Positions 10,701 to 18,550 of a DNA stretch of 64,000 nucleotides are shown piece after piece. The notes under the pieces are model-generated. The model worked only from the letters and a program-made list of their open reading frames with translations. It did no database searches and was not told where the DNA came from. Every line of letters begins with the position of its first letter. The stretch's first letter is position 1. This stretch comes from Oligosphaera ethanolica (GTDB lineage Bacteria; Verrucomicrobiota; Lentisphaeria; Oligosphaerales; Oligosphaeraceae): contig NZ_JAUSVL010000001.1 of NCBI RefSeq assembly GCF_030814695.1, positions 3,570,227 to 3,634,226 of the forward strand. Direction: 5' to 3'. A program made the position numbers and the translations under genes.

Positions 10701-11135
10701 TTGAAGATGCTAAAATGCCCATTTGACGAACCACGCCTGGAGCTGGGGCCGAATTTCTGGAAGGCCTATGCCGCCGCCGGCAGCTACCAGCAGGAGTTTC
10801 TGCAAGGATCAGGCGGTGGCATGTCCATTGAGGTGCGTGCGCGCAATAACGTCATCTATGGGATGAGCAGGTGTGAGCGGGAAAACAAATTTGAGCTGCT
10901 CGCATTCCTGCAAACGCTGCTGAAGGATATTCGCCTATACGGCTCGCTGCCCGATTACACCCTGCGCAAATTGGCTACCTATGACCTGGCCAAGAAGGGC
11001 GATAAGCTGCCACAATTCCTGGAAACGGTCGCCGCACTCCGGGAAACACTCGGGGCAGACTACCTCGAAAATCTTAAAAGGCGGATATTCTACCGCAAAA
11101 GCGATATCATCATCGCCGAGGAAATGCACCCATGA
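7725..11135 (+). CDS. Second PLD-like/SNF2 helicase, PLD histidine replaced
   Basis: 1136-residue paralogue of the first gene of the operon with the same plan: PLD-like domain (1-210), V-V-G-L-G-K-S Walker A near 288-293, D-E-A-H at 367-370, T-A-T-P-F-N-N, and motif VI Q-R-V-G-R-I-N-R-I-G. A segment after motif VI (I-F-N-F-F-P-T and D-I-D-E-T-P) is shared with the first protein. The PLD catalytic motif reads R139-E140-K141, so the histidine seen as H131 in the paralogue is missing, although G-S-S-N at 162-165 is kept. The nuclease may therefore be inactive. It starts 9 bp after the methyltransferase stop with only a weak ribosome site. It is clearly more GC-rich than the two upstream genes, so the operon may have mixed ancestry. 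Confidence 0.9.
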   Translation: MSLLITHKHGKLLRDQLLELCSQSSEIKVLVGFFYFSGIRALYQALTASPQVRLRILVGTEIEMVMDRVVECILTEQDDFGNELSYSDNELRGRYLASLRKMANAPEFDKESFHSRLGYFIEMLQADRLVIRKTRGENREKLFLFDLSGDDGLLKQYSWVTGSSNFTMPGLTTESDIDIRISDEGGEDVNEVFEELWRNSVTLTEDPPTKQAILDIFANESMLAAVTPFEAYILALQSYLDLQTQVNAPERLWALLERAGYRRYRYQMDAVRQALTIIREYHGVLLADVVGLGKSVIASLLARGLGKRGIIIAPPGLIGEAGKAKGGWRDYKKEFHLDGFEIFSCGKLDAALEYVNTDGDCEVVIVDEAHRFKNQDTQDYETLSNICRGRLVILLTATPFNNRPADIFSLLKLFIVPNRSMITLDNHLASRFDTYDRLFRLLSDVQKFHRSKDPAKVVKAQKAYMQLCKIFLGNMPDTEGDFDLGLVHTWSKRMSQEIRHILEPVIIRRNRIDLRNDPDYKDEVKELSDMMPPVEQFFELSPEQSAFYDQVINEIFCEDGQFKGAIYRPFAYEQKPAQELDAEGNRELMLQTNLYDFMRRLLVRRFESSFGAFAQSLENFLTVHNKALTFIEKSNKFILDRKLLERIYSADEEVIAEALGNYETMLETQVMPKNNKVYLVNKFAQKDQFLADIRSDIDLFVMLIERVGKLSLATHDPKAACLARTLLTVVNGVHHDLPPADGEPVRKVIVFSEYIDTIRHLTKYLADKLPGRCISVQGNVSAGQADDIEKNFDAAYKGRQENTCQVLLTTDKMSEGHNLNRAGLVINYDIPWNPTRVIQRVGRINRIGKKVFQKLSIFNFFPTEQGADIAKSREIAAAKMFMIHNSIGEDAQIFDIDETPAASSLYQKLQQNPEDSEHESFLTSVKRELDQVRREHPELFARVQHLPPRIKTARAADKESLILFKRKGLGLFSLYVEDEKELKTTSMPVEDALKMLKCPFDEPRLELGPNFWKAYAAAGSYQQEFLQGSGGGMSIEVRARNNVIYGMSRCERENKFELLAFLQTLLKDIRLYGSLPDYTLRKLATYDLAKKGDKLPQFLETVAALRETLGADYLENLKRRIFYRKSDIIIAEEMHP

Positions 11136-11159
11136 CTGTTGCCTGCCACAAAGCTGCTG

Positions 11160-11240
11160 ACGCTGAGCCGAAACGGGATAGGTGGGGGAGCGCGAGGGGG
11201 AGGAAAGGGCCATCGGCCCTTTCCTCCCCCTCGCAAAACC
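11160..11240 (+). repeat. 81-bp palindromic element, copy A, flanking mutS2
   Basis: An 81-bp element beginning with ACGCTGAGCCGAAACGGGAT. It contains a perfect hairpin (arms GAGGGGGAGGAAAGGGCC and complement, about 11194-11232). A near-identical copy lies in inverted orientation at 13710-13790 on the other side of mutS2. It could act as a transcription terminator between the convergent helicase and mutS2 genes, but the second copy sits upstream of mutS2, so it is more likely a mobile or REP-like element. Confidence 0.8.
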
Positions 11241-11271
11241 CAACTATGCTTTTCGGATGAATTCCGTCTTT

Positions 11272-13692
11272 TCACCTTCTGAGGGTGACGATAGTGCAGC
11301 CGGCGCCGCCAGGGTCGGCGTTATCTTTACCGAGGCGGAAGGCGGTGACGGCGGGTTGGGTACGGAGCCAGGTGTGGATGCCATTGCGGAGGCGGCCGGT
11401 GCCGAAGCCGTGGACGACGCGGATTTGGTCGAGACGGGCCATGAGCGAGCGGTTGAGGAAGTTTTCGAGCTGATCGATGGCCTCTTCGACGCGTTGGCCG
11501 ACGAGGTTGATTTCGCTGGGGGTGTTGCCGCTGACGCGTGGCTGGGTGACCTTGACGACGGGGGCGGCGGGTGGTGAGTCGGCTTCGCGGGGGCTTTCGA
11601 GGTCGGCGGTCCGCATAGTGAAGGTGACGCCATTGACATCGAGGGCGACCTTGGCGCCGTCGTCGAAGAAGCCCTCGATGACGCCGTGGGTGTGCAGTTT
11701 TTCGATCCAGACCTTTTTGCCGGGAGCGAGCTGGCGTTTGGGGAGAGGTCGGGCGGGGGGCTGTTCGCTGCTGATTTGGAGACCGCGTTGGAGGCGCTGG
11801 GCCTTGTCGCTGAGGGCTTGGCGCAAGGCGTCGGTATCGGGTGGCGGTGGCGTCTTGGCGGTGGTGGTTTGTGCTCGTTTGGCCTGTTCGCGGAGCGAGC
11901 GGACGAGATTTTCCATTTCGCGGCGGGTATTATCAACGAGCGCGCTGGCCTGTTGGTGGGCGTCGTGGAGGAGGCGTTTGCGTTCCTTGCGGAGGTCATC
12001 GAGTTCGGCTTTGAGGGCATCGCGTTTTTGCGTGAGGTCTTCCTGGGCGTCCTTGATTTTTTCGGCGTGGGAGGAGATTTTGCGCTGATCGGCCTCCATG
12101 CGTGAGAGCACATCTTCGAGACGCAGGTGGTCATGTGAGAGCATATCTTCGGCGGCTTTGAGGACGGCCGGGGGCAGACCGAGACGGCGGGCAATGAGGA
12201 GGGCGTGGCTGGCGCCGGGTCGGCCGACGTCCAAGCGGTATTCGGGTTTGAGGGTATTGACATCGAAGCGGACGGCGCCGTTGATCATGTCGGCGTGACT
12301 GTGGACGAAGTTTTTGACCAGCCCGAGGTGGGTGGTGGCGATGGTGAGGGCCTGACAGCGGGCGAGTTCGCCGAGGATGCCGCAGGCGATGGCGCCGCCT
12401 TCGACGGGGTCGGTGCCGGAGCCGAGTTCGTCGAGCAGGATCAGCGAGCGGCCCTGCTTGGCGGTATTGAGGATGCCGCTGATATTGTTGATGTGGGCGC
12501 TGAAGGTGCTCAGACTGGCCTCAATGGACTGCTCGTCGCCGATATCGGCCAGGACCTGGTCGAAGACGGTGAAAAGACTGTCCGGCCCGGCGGGCACGGG
12601 AAAGCCGCTTTGGGCCGCGAGCACCAGCAGGCCGATGGTCTTGAGAGCGACGGTCTTGCCGCCGGTGTTCGAGCCGGTGATGGCGAGGATTTTTTTGCCG
12701 CGGGGGAGCTCGAAGTCGAGCGGCACCACGCTGCTTTCGCGCTGTTCCTTGCGGAATTGCGCCAGGAGGAGCGGGTGGCGGGCGTCCTTGAGCAGCAGAT
12801 AGCCGCCGAAGCTCGGCAGCACGCAGTGGTTCTGGATGGCCCAGCGCGCGACGGCGTTCGCCGCGTCGAGCTCGGCCAGAATGCGCTGGTTGAGCTGGAT
12901 GGCGCTGAGTTGCTCGCGGACGCGCGCGCTGAGGGCGGCGAGAATGCGTCGGACTTCGTCGCGTTCGGCGGCGCGGGCGGCGACCAGGTCGTTGCCCCAG
13001 GGCAGGGTCGCATTGGGCTCCACGAAGAGCGTCTGGCCGCTGTTGGAGAGATCGTGGACAATGCCCGGCAGGGCGTTGCGCGCTTCGCGCTTCACCGGGA
13101 TGACAAAGCGGCCATTGCGGGTGGTGACGAACTTTTCCTGGAGGGCGTCGGCCTGTTCGCTGCTTCTGACCATGGTGTCGAGGAGACGCTGGATGCGCTG
13201 TTCGAGGGCCATGGCGCGGCGGCGGAGATCGCGGAGGGTGTCGCTGGCGGCGTCGAGGACCGAGCCGTCGTGGTCGAGACTGCGGTGGAGGGCGTCGCGC
13301 AGGGGCGTGCAGGGGTCGATGCCGGCGGCGCTGCGGCGGAGATGCTCGTAGGGCAGGCATTCCTTGCGGCTGACGAAGGCGTGGACGTCGGCGCTGTTGT
13401 CGAGCAAGGAACGGCAGGCGACGAGTTCGTCGCCGCCGATGACGGCGCCCTGCGGGGCGACCTCGCGGAGAATGTCATCGAGGTCTTCACAGCGCAGGGA
13501 CGGGATGTCCAGCGGCGAATTGCGCAGGGCGATCATGTCGGCGTAGAGGCCGCGGCGCCGTTGGATTTCGGTTAGGGCGGTCTGCGGGCGGGTGCGGCGG
13601 ATGATGGCGGCGCCGGCGGCGCTCTGCGCTTGGTCGGAAATGAGTTGTAGCAGGCCGTCGAATTCGAGGACTGCGTAGGTGTGGTCGTTCAT
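11272..13692 (-). CDS. mutS2: Endonuclease MutS2
   Basis: 806-residue MutS2, a MutS-like ATPase that binds branched DNA or collided ribosomes and limits recombination or rescues translation, depending on the species. It has the clamp and core region (N-G-R-F-V-I-P-V-K-R-E), a Walker A G-S-N-T-G-G-K-T near 338-345, L-D-E-L-G-S-G-T-D-P as Walker B/signature, T-T-H-L, a long coiled coil (about 500-600), and a C-terminal Smr domain with the V-H-G-F-G-T-G-R-L-R motif. The length is close to the family norm of about 790. ATG 13692 is preferred over the in-frame 13737 because the latter start and its leader lie in the flanking 81-bp repeat. It lacks the mismatch-recognition domain of MutS1. It stands alone between two copies of the repeat. 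Confidence 0.95.
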   Translation of the reverse strand: MNDHTYAVLEFDGLLQLISDQAQSAAGAAIIRRTRPQTALTEIQRRRGLYADMIALRNSPLDIPSLRCEDLDDILREVAPQGAVIGGDELVACRSLLDNSADVHAFVSRKECLPYEHLRRSAAGIDPCTPLRDALHRSLDHDGSVLDAASDTLRDLRRRAMALEQRIQRLLDTMVRSSEQADALQEKFVTTRNGRFVIPVKREARNALPGIVHDLSNSGQTLFVEPNATLPWGNDLVAARAAERDEVRRILAALSARVREQLSAIQLNQRILAELDAANAVARWAIQNHCVLPSFGGYLLLKDARHPLLLAQFRKEQRESSVVPLDFELPRGKKILAITGSNTGGKTVALKTIGLLVLAAQSGFPVPAGPDSLFTVFDQVLADIGDEQSIEASLSTFSAHINNISGILNTAKQGRSLILLDELGSGTDPVEGGAIACGILGELARCQALTIATTHLGLVKNFVHSHADMINGAVRFDVNTLKPEYRLDVGRPGASHALLIARRLGLPPAVLKAAEDMLSHDHLRLEDVLSRMEADQRKISSHAEKIKDAQEDLTQKRDALKAELDDLRKERKRLLHDAHQQASALVDNTRREMENLVRSLREQAKRAQTTTAKTPPPPDTDALRQALSDKAQRLQRGLQISSEQPPARPLPKRQLAPGKKVWIEKLHTHGVIEGFFDDGAKVALDVNGVTFTMRTADLESPREADSPPAAPVVKVTQPRVSGNTPSEINLVGQRVEEAIDQLENFLNRSLMARLDQIRVVHGFGTGRLRNGIHTWLRTQPAVTAFRLGKDNADPGGAGCTIVTLRR

Positions 13693-13709
13693 GTAGTTTC
13701 GCGAGGGTT

Positions 13710-13790
13710 GGTTTTGCGAGGGGGCGGAAAGGGGCATTGCCCCTTTCCGCCCCCTCGCGCTCCCCCACCTATCCCATTTCGGCTCAACGT
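13710..13790 (-). repeat. 81-bp palindromic element, copy B
   Basis: Inverted copy of the element at 11160-11240, with a few mismatches and the same length. Its internal hairpin has arms GCGAGGGGGCGGAAAGGGGC and complement. It lies directly upstream of the mutS2 start, so it will be in or near that gene's leader and may influence its expression. Confidence 0.8.
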
Positions 13791-13830
13791 GTTGCGGCTG
13801 CCGCTCCGCGGCTGCCGCAACACGTTGAGC
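13782..13830. other. Strong 49-nt stem-loop upstream of mutS2
   Basis: A perfect 17-bp stem, GCTCAACGTGTTGCGGC at 13782-13798 and its complement at 13814-13830, encloses a 15-nt loop that could itself pair. It abuts the 81-bp element and shares its last bases. No T-tract follows on either strand, so a classical terminator is unlikely. The remaining 266 bp up to the isomerase start show nothing further. Confidence 0.7.
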
Positions 13831-14096
13831 GTCAATAGGTGAGGGCGGAGGTTGAACTTATATCCGCTATTTTGCGGCGGTCATGTTTATTTTCTTGCAA
13901 AAAGTAAGCCGGGCGAAAGTTGTCTCGACAGGCAAAAATCGCCTGGGCTTAATTGGATGCGCTCTGCCTAATATAGCCCGCGTGGGCATTGACGTCTGCC
14001 GGCAGGGGGTTACCTTGAAAGACTGACGCAGAAAAAGACCTGCCGGAGTTTGTTTTGTTGCTGGTAAAAAGTGCTAACCATTTGTGGAGAAGTGTC

Positions 14097-14924
14097 ATGC
14101 GTATTGGTGTGATTAACAGCCTGCGGCCTGAGCGCGAAAACTGCATTTTTGACCGCGTGCGCGATATGGGACTGAAGACCTGCCAAGTGAGCAGCTGGAA
14201 TTCGGCCTATCTGAGCGCGGAACTGGCGGCGAAGGTGGTGTCGCAGAGCAAGGCGAGCGGCGTCGAGCCCTGTGCATTCTGGGCTGGGTATTGTCCACCC
14301 GCGAAGTGGAATTTCACTGAGGGGCCGACGACGCTGGGGCTGGTGCCGCGCGAGTACCGCAAGCAGCGGGTGATTGATCTGAAGCGCGGCGCGGATTTTG
14401 CGCGCATGATCGGTGTGCGGGCTATTATCACGCACTGCGGGTTCATTCCGGAGAACATGACCGATCCGGAGTACCAGCCGGTGATTGACGCGATTGGCGA
14501 GGTGGCGGCGTACTGCAAGGAGCGCGGGGTGGAATTCTGGTTTGAGACTGGCCAGGAGACGCCGGTGGTGCTGCTGCGGGTGATTGAGGACGTGGGCACG
14601 GGCAATCTCGGTATCAATCTGGACCCGGCCAATCTGCTGATGTATGGCAAGGGCAGTCCCTGCGATGCGCTGGAGGTGTTCGGTAAGTACGTGCGGAATC
14701 TGCATGTGAAGGACGGGATGACGCCGACTAACGGTCGCGAGCTGGGCCGGGAGGTGCAGGTCGGGAAGGGTATGGTCAATTTCCCGCGGCTTATTCCGAG
14801 GCTGCGCGAGCTGGGATTCGATGGGGAATTCATCATCGAGCGGGAGATCCGCGAGGGCGAGGAGCAGAAGCGCGATATCCTCGAAACCGTCAGGAACCTA
14901 CAGGCGTGGTGGGACGGGAAGTAA
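14097..14924 (+). CDS. Sugar phosphate isomerase/epimerase family protein
   Basis: 275-residue TIM-barrel protein of the xylose-isomerase-like (AP endonuclease 2) family, which isomerises or epimerises sugars and their phosphates using a divalent metal. Features include I-T-H-C-G-F-I-P, the barrel-strand F-W-F-E-T-G-Q-E-T, the N-L-D-P-A-N-L segment, N-L-H-V-K-D and a C-terminal F-I-I-E-R-E-I metal-ligand glutamate region. ATG 14097 is chosen because a GGAGAAG ribosome site lies at 14086-14092. An in-frame ATG at 14055 has no such site. The substrate cannot be told from sequence. It has no operon partner; a tandem repeat array follows at once. Confidence 0.85.
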   Translation: MRIGVINSLRPERENCIFDRVRDMGLKTCQVSSWNSAYLSAELAAKVVSQSKASGVEPCAFWAGYCPPAKWNFTEGPTTLGLVPREYRKQRVIDLKRGADFARMIGVRAIITHCGFIPENMTDPEYQPVIDAIGEVAAYCKERGVEFWFETGQETPVVLLRVIEDVGTGNLGINLDPANLLMYGKGSPCDALEVFGKYVRNLHVKDGMTPTNGRELGREVQVGKGMVNFPRLIPRLRELGFDGEFIIEREIREGEEQKRDILETVRNLQAWWDGK

Positions 14925-15790
14925 TTTTTTTTATCCACAGATTACGCAGATTGACGCAGATTTTTTATTTCTCACGCGAAGGCGCGAAGGCGCGAAGAAG
15001 AAGGGATGGCGGCATGTCTTGCCGCTGCGCGGCAAGTCACGCCGCCGGGGGGATTTTTTTATCCACAGATTACGCAGATTGACGCAGATTTTTTATTTCT
15101 CACGCGAAGGCGCGAAGGCGCGAAGAAGAAGGGATGGCGGCATGTCTTGCCGCTGCGCGGCAAGTCACGCAGCCGGGGGGATTTTTTTATCCACAGATTA
15201 CGCAGATTGACGCAGATTTTTTATTTCTCACGCGAAGGCGCGAAGGCGCGAAGAAGAAGGGATGGCGGCATGTCTTGCCGCTGCGCGTCAAGCCACGTCG
15301 CCGGGGGGATTTTTTTATCCACAGATTACGCAGATTGACGCAGATTTTTTATTTCTCACGCGAAGGCGCGAAGGCGCGAAGAAGAAGGGATGGCGGCATG
15401 TCTTGCCGCTGCGCGGCAAGTCACGCCGCCGGGGGGATTTTTTTATCCACAGATTACGCAGATTGACGCAGATTTTTTATTTCTCACGCGAAGGCGCGAA
15501 GGCGCGAAGAAGAAGGGATGGCGGCATGTCTTGCCGCTGCGCGGCAAGTCACGCCGCCGGGGGGATTTTTTTATCCACAGATTACGCAGATTGACGCAGA
15601 TTTTTTGTTTCTCACGCGAAGGCGCGAAGGCGCGAAGAAGAAGGGATGGCGGCATGTCTTGCCGCTGCGCGGCAAGTCACGCCGCCGGGGGGATTTTTTT
15701 ATCCACAGATTACGCAGATTCTCGCAGATTATTTTTTAGGATTGGTTGTTTGGTGCAGTCAGGATTTTTTATCCGCAGATTGTGGCGGCG
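14925..15790. repeat. Tandem array of a 128-bp unit carrying TTATCCACA 9-mers
   Basis: Six full 128-bp units plus the start of a seventh, followed by a degenerate copy ending near 15790. Each unit reads TTATCCACAG, then ATTACGCAGATTGACGCAG, an AT-rich tract, a CGCGAAGG-rich tract and an inverted segment (CTTGCCGCTGCGCGGCAAG). The 9-mer TTATCCACA, identical to the classical DnaA box, starts at 14931, 15059, 15187, 15315, 15443, 15571 and 15699, with a near match (TTATCCGCA) at 15769. The series of overlapping 110-residue open frames inside is a by-product of the repeat. Confidence 0.9.
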
Positions 15791-15883
15791 CGAAGAAGAT
15801 GGGGCAACCTGGCGGTCGCCCCTTTGTTGGCGGCATGTCTTGCCGCTGCGCGTCAAGCCAAGCCGCCGGTAAGAAGGTGGTGT

Positions 15884-16699
15884 TCAGGTGGCGAGTGTGG
15901 TGGGCGGGGTGGCTTTGGCGGCTTTTTTTTCGGCCAGGGTGGTCTTGAGTTCCTGCCAGGGGAAGAAATAGACCGTGTAGACGGTGGCGTAGACCAGGAA
16001 TGAGTCGAGTTTGAGCGCGTGGGCGAAGGCGAAGAAGAAGATCAGGATGTGCATGCGCACGACGTTGATGTAGGGTCGCGCCATGGCGCCTTGCAGCTGG
16101 AAATGGCCCTTGTTTTTGGGCGTGTGCGGGGGCGTCGTCTTGTCAGCGTCCGCGGCGTTGTCACTGGCGGCGGTTTTGCGCAGGGCCTTGATGGCGGCGA
16201 TGAGCGGCATGAAGACGTGTTGTCTTTCGGCGATGGCGGCGGGAATGAGGAAGAGGCCGTAGGGCCTGATGAGGTGGCGCCAGGCCAGGAGGAAAAGCAG
16301 CGGTGGGTTCATGAAGGCGTCGCCAAAGCCGTCCTTGGGCAGGCCCGGGATGGGGAAGAAGAGATTTAGGAAGACCGAATGGCCGGCATGGAAGCCGCCG
16401 AAATGCAGGGAGAAGAAGCCGAGGAAGAACAGCGCCGCCGCGCCGCCGGCGAGGACGGCCGCGACGCGTTGTTTGCGGGTGACGCCCGGCCGGCTGATTG
16501 CGTAGAAGCCCATGAGCGCCGGCCCGGCGATGCCCGACAGCAGGGTGAGGTAGCCCAGCACGAGACTGCCGAGCCACAGGCTCCACACGAGGTCGGCCGT
16601 CTGCCAGTTGAGGCCGTAGGCCAGGCCCAGGCCCAGCGCGAAGGCCGCGATGTCGGGGAGGACCCTGATGAAACGCGAGGTGCTGGCGGGCGTGGTCAT
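15884..16699 (-). CDS. DUF6498-like integral membrane protein
   Basis: 271-residue multi-pass membrane protein with about six hydrophobic segments. The histidine-containing segment F-S-L-H-F-G-G-F-H-A-G-H-S-V-F-L resembles the conserved motif of the DUF6498 family, whose function is unknown. A hydrophilic loop of about 35 residues precedes the last two helices. The start at 16699 (M-T-T-P-A-S) is preferred to 16783, because the first 28 residues of the longer frame look unlike a membrane protein N-terminus. It lies alone between two large repeat tracts. The family assignment rests on motif memory and is only moderate. Confidence 0.7.
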   Translation of the reverse strand: MTTPASTSRFIRVLPDIAAFALGLGLAYGLNWQTADLVWSLWLGSLVLGYLTLLSGIAGPALMGFYAISRPGVTRKQRVAAVLAGGAAALFFLGFFSLHFGGFHAGHSVFLNLFFPIPGLPKDGFGDAFMNPPLLFLLAWRHLIRPYGLFLIPAAIAERQHVFMPLIAAIKALRKTAASDNAADADKTTPPHTPKNKGHFQLQGAMARPYINVVRMHILIFFFAFAHALKLDSFLVYATVYTVYFFPWQELKTTLAEKKAAKATPPTTLAT

Positions 16700-16783
16700 G
16701 GCCGGGAGAGCCTTTCGTGCTTGCGGGCTGATCAAGGGGCGGTATGTGAAGGTGGCGAATGGGTAAACGAGAAGGGGTTCCAT

Positions 16784-17896
16784 TGCCTCTTCGGCCGCTT
16801 CGCGGCAATGAAAGGCTAGCCTGCCGATGGCCCCCGGTGTTGATCGCTGGGTGATGTTGGTTGTTTGGGCGTTTGGTGAATGTGGCGCCCTCCGGGCGCT
16901 GTCCTATGTTGTTGTTACACCCCGGGTTGCGGCGCCCTCCGGGCGCCTCATCCGGGGTTATGCATGGTACGGCCCTCCGGGCCGAATTTGGGCTGGGCGG
17001 AGCGGACGGAGCGGGCGGAGCGGATTGCTGATCGGGCGGATCGGATGATCGGTTGGATCTTCGTTTTGTGAATGTGGCGCCCTCCGGGCGCAGTCCTATA
17101 TTGTTGTTACACCCCGGGTTGCGGCGCCCTCCGGGCGCCTCACCCGGGGTTATGCATGGTACGGCCCTCCGGGCCGAATTTGGGCTGGGCGGATTGGCCT
17201 GAGCGGTCGGATCTTCTTTCTTCTTTTCGCGGACGGATCGGACGGATCGGACCGATCGGACCGATCAATCAGCCGGATCAGTCTGATCGGTCTGATCGGA
17301 TGATCGGATGATCGGTTGGATCTTCGTTTTGTGAATGTGGCGCCCTCCGGGCGCAGTCCTATATTGTTGTTACACCCCGGGTTGCGGCGCCCTCCGGGCG
17401 CCTCACCCGGGGTTATGCATGGTACGGCCCTCCGGGCCGAATTTGGGCTGGGCGGATCGGCCTGAGCGGTCGGATCTTCTTTCTTCTTTTCGCGGACGGA
17501 TCGGACGGATCGGACCGATCGGACCGATCAATCGGACGGAGCGGGCGGAGCGGATTGCTGATCGGGCGGATCGGATGATCGGTTGGATCTTCGTTTTGTG
17601 AATGTGGCGCCCTCCGGGCGCAGTCCTATATTGTTGTTACACCCCGGGTTGCGGCGCCCTCCGGGCGCCTCACCCGGGGTTATGCATGGTACGGCCCTCC
17701 GGGCCGAATTTGGGCTGGGCGGATTGGCCTGAGCGGTCGGATCGGATTACTGGTCGGTCTGATCGGTCGGATCTTCTTTCTTCTTTCTCGCGGACGGATC
17801 GGACGGATCGGACGGATCGGACCGATCAATCAGCCGGATCGGTCTGATCGGTCTGATCAGTCTGATCGGTCGGATCGTGCAGAACAATGGCCGGTA
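16784..17896. repeat. Composite repeat tract: 122-bp GC palindrome element x4 alternating with GATC decamer arrays
   Basis: Over 1 kb without a gene. A roughly 122-bp element starting GTGAATGTGGCGCCCTCCGG occurs at about 16876, 17069, 17331 and 17599. It contains nested palindromes (GGCGCCCTCCGGGCGC, CCCGGG, CGGCCCTCCGGGCCG). Between copies lie arrays of a 10-bp unit CGGATCGGAC and relatives (about 17000-17066, 17185-17330, 17455-17597, 17715-17878), giving GATC sites about every ten bases. The third and fourth copies also share their long flanks, so the tract probably grew by unequal recombination. Open frames here translate repeats and are not considered genes. Confidence 0.9.
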
Positions 17897-18550
17897 TCAG
17901 CTCAGGATGCGGATAGCGAGTTGGACGCAGCCGTCGGGGGCGTCTTTGTCGACGATGACGATTTGTTTGCGGTGTGCGGGTGGCGAGCTCTTGCTATGCT
18001 GGTGTTTGGTGACGGTTTTGACGCGTTTGCAGGCGGCGACGAGTGGCACGGTGATGGTCTGGACCTCGTTGTCCGGGGCGACGCTCTGGCAGTCGAGATC
18101 GCAATCGCCGGTGGCCCAGAGTGCGGGTTCGCTGCTTTTGAGGAGCTTTTTTGACGCGTAGTCGAGGGGAATGGCGGCGATATCGCCGGCGACGCCGGGG
18201 AGGGCGTCCTCGACGATGTCTTCGCCGATGTCCAACGCGGAGCCGGCGAAGAAGCGGGCGAACTGGGCCAGGCGGTGGGCGCTGAGCGCTTCGGAGACCG
18301 TCACGCCAATGCCGAAGCGGTCTTCGATGGTTTCCTTGAAGAGCACGCGGCGGCACCACGGCCATTGGCCGGCGCTGCATTCACCTTTGGCGAGATCAAT
18401 GGTCTTGACGGCTGTGCGCAACGCGATGGTCACGCGCGGCCAGATCAGATTGACGGTGAGCAGGTGGCCGCTGTTTTTGCTGGCGGCCAGGGACGGCATC
18501 TGCATGCCGACGAGGGTGATTTCGATGTCCCGACGATTTTTCGTTGCCAT
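17897..18550 (-). CDS. Hypothetical protein
   Basis: 217-residue protein of unknown family. It has no obvious signal peptide or membrane segment and contains a few cysteines (C-S-A-G, W-C-R-R, C-D-L-D-C). The gene is supported by a good ribosome site (AGAGAGGG about 5 nt before the ATG) and by its position in line with the reverse-strand oxidoreductase gene. The junction between the two has been partly copied in tandem (18551-18836), showing that they were once directly adjacent. Rival open frames on the plus strand (17921-18154 and 18275-18805) lack ribosome sites or run through the repeats. The function is not recognised. Confidence 0.65.
   Translation of the reverse strand: MATKNRRDIEITLVGMQMPSLAASKNSGHLLTVNLIWPRVTIALRTAVKTIDLAKGECSAGQWPWCRRVLFKETIEDRFGIGVTVSEALSAHRLAQFARFFAGSALDIGEDIVEDALPGVAGDIAAIPLDYASKKLLKSSEPALWATGDCDLDCQSVAPDNEVQTITVPLVAACKRVKTVTKHQHSKSSPPAHRKQIVIVDKDAPDGCVQLAIRILS

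Noticed and set aside
12205..13575. 456-residue plus-strand open frame opposite mutS2
   Set aside because: Antisense shadow of a GC-rich gene; low-complexity Gly/Ala/Glu protein, while MutS2 has full motifs on the other strand.
14925..15790. CRISPR array
   Set aside because: The units are adjacent 128-bp repeats with no variable spacers; same reasoning for the 21-bp and 113-bp repeats. No cas genes are present.
14925..15872. Series of overlapping 110-residue plus-strand open frames
   Set aside because: Each is the same 128-bp repeat read in shifting frames; no start with proper ribosome site and no protein family.
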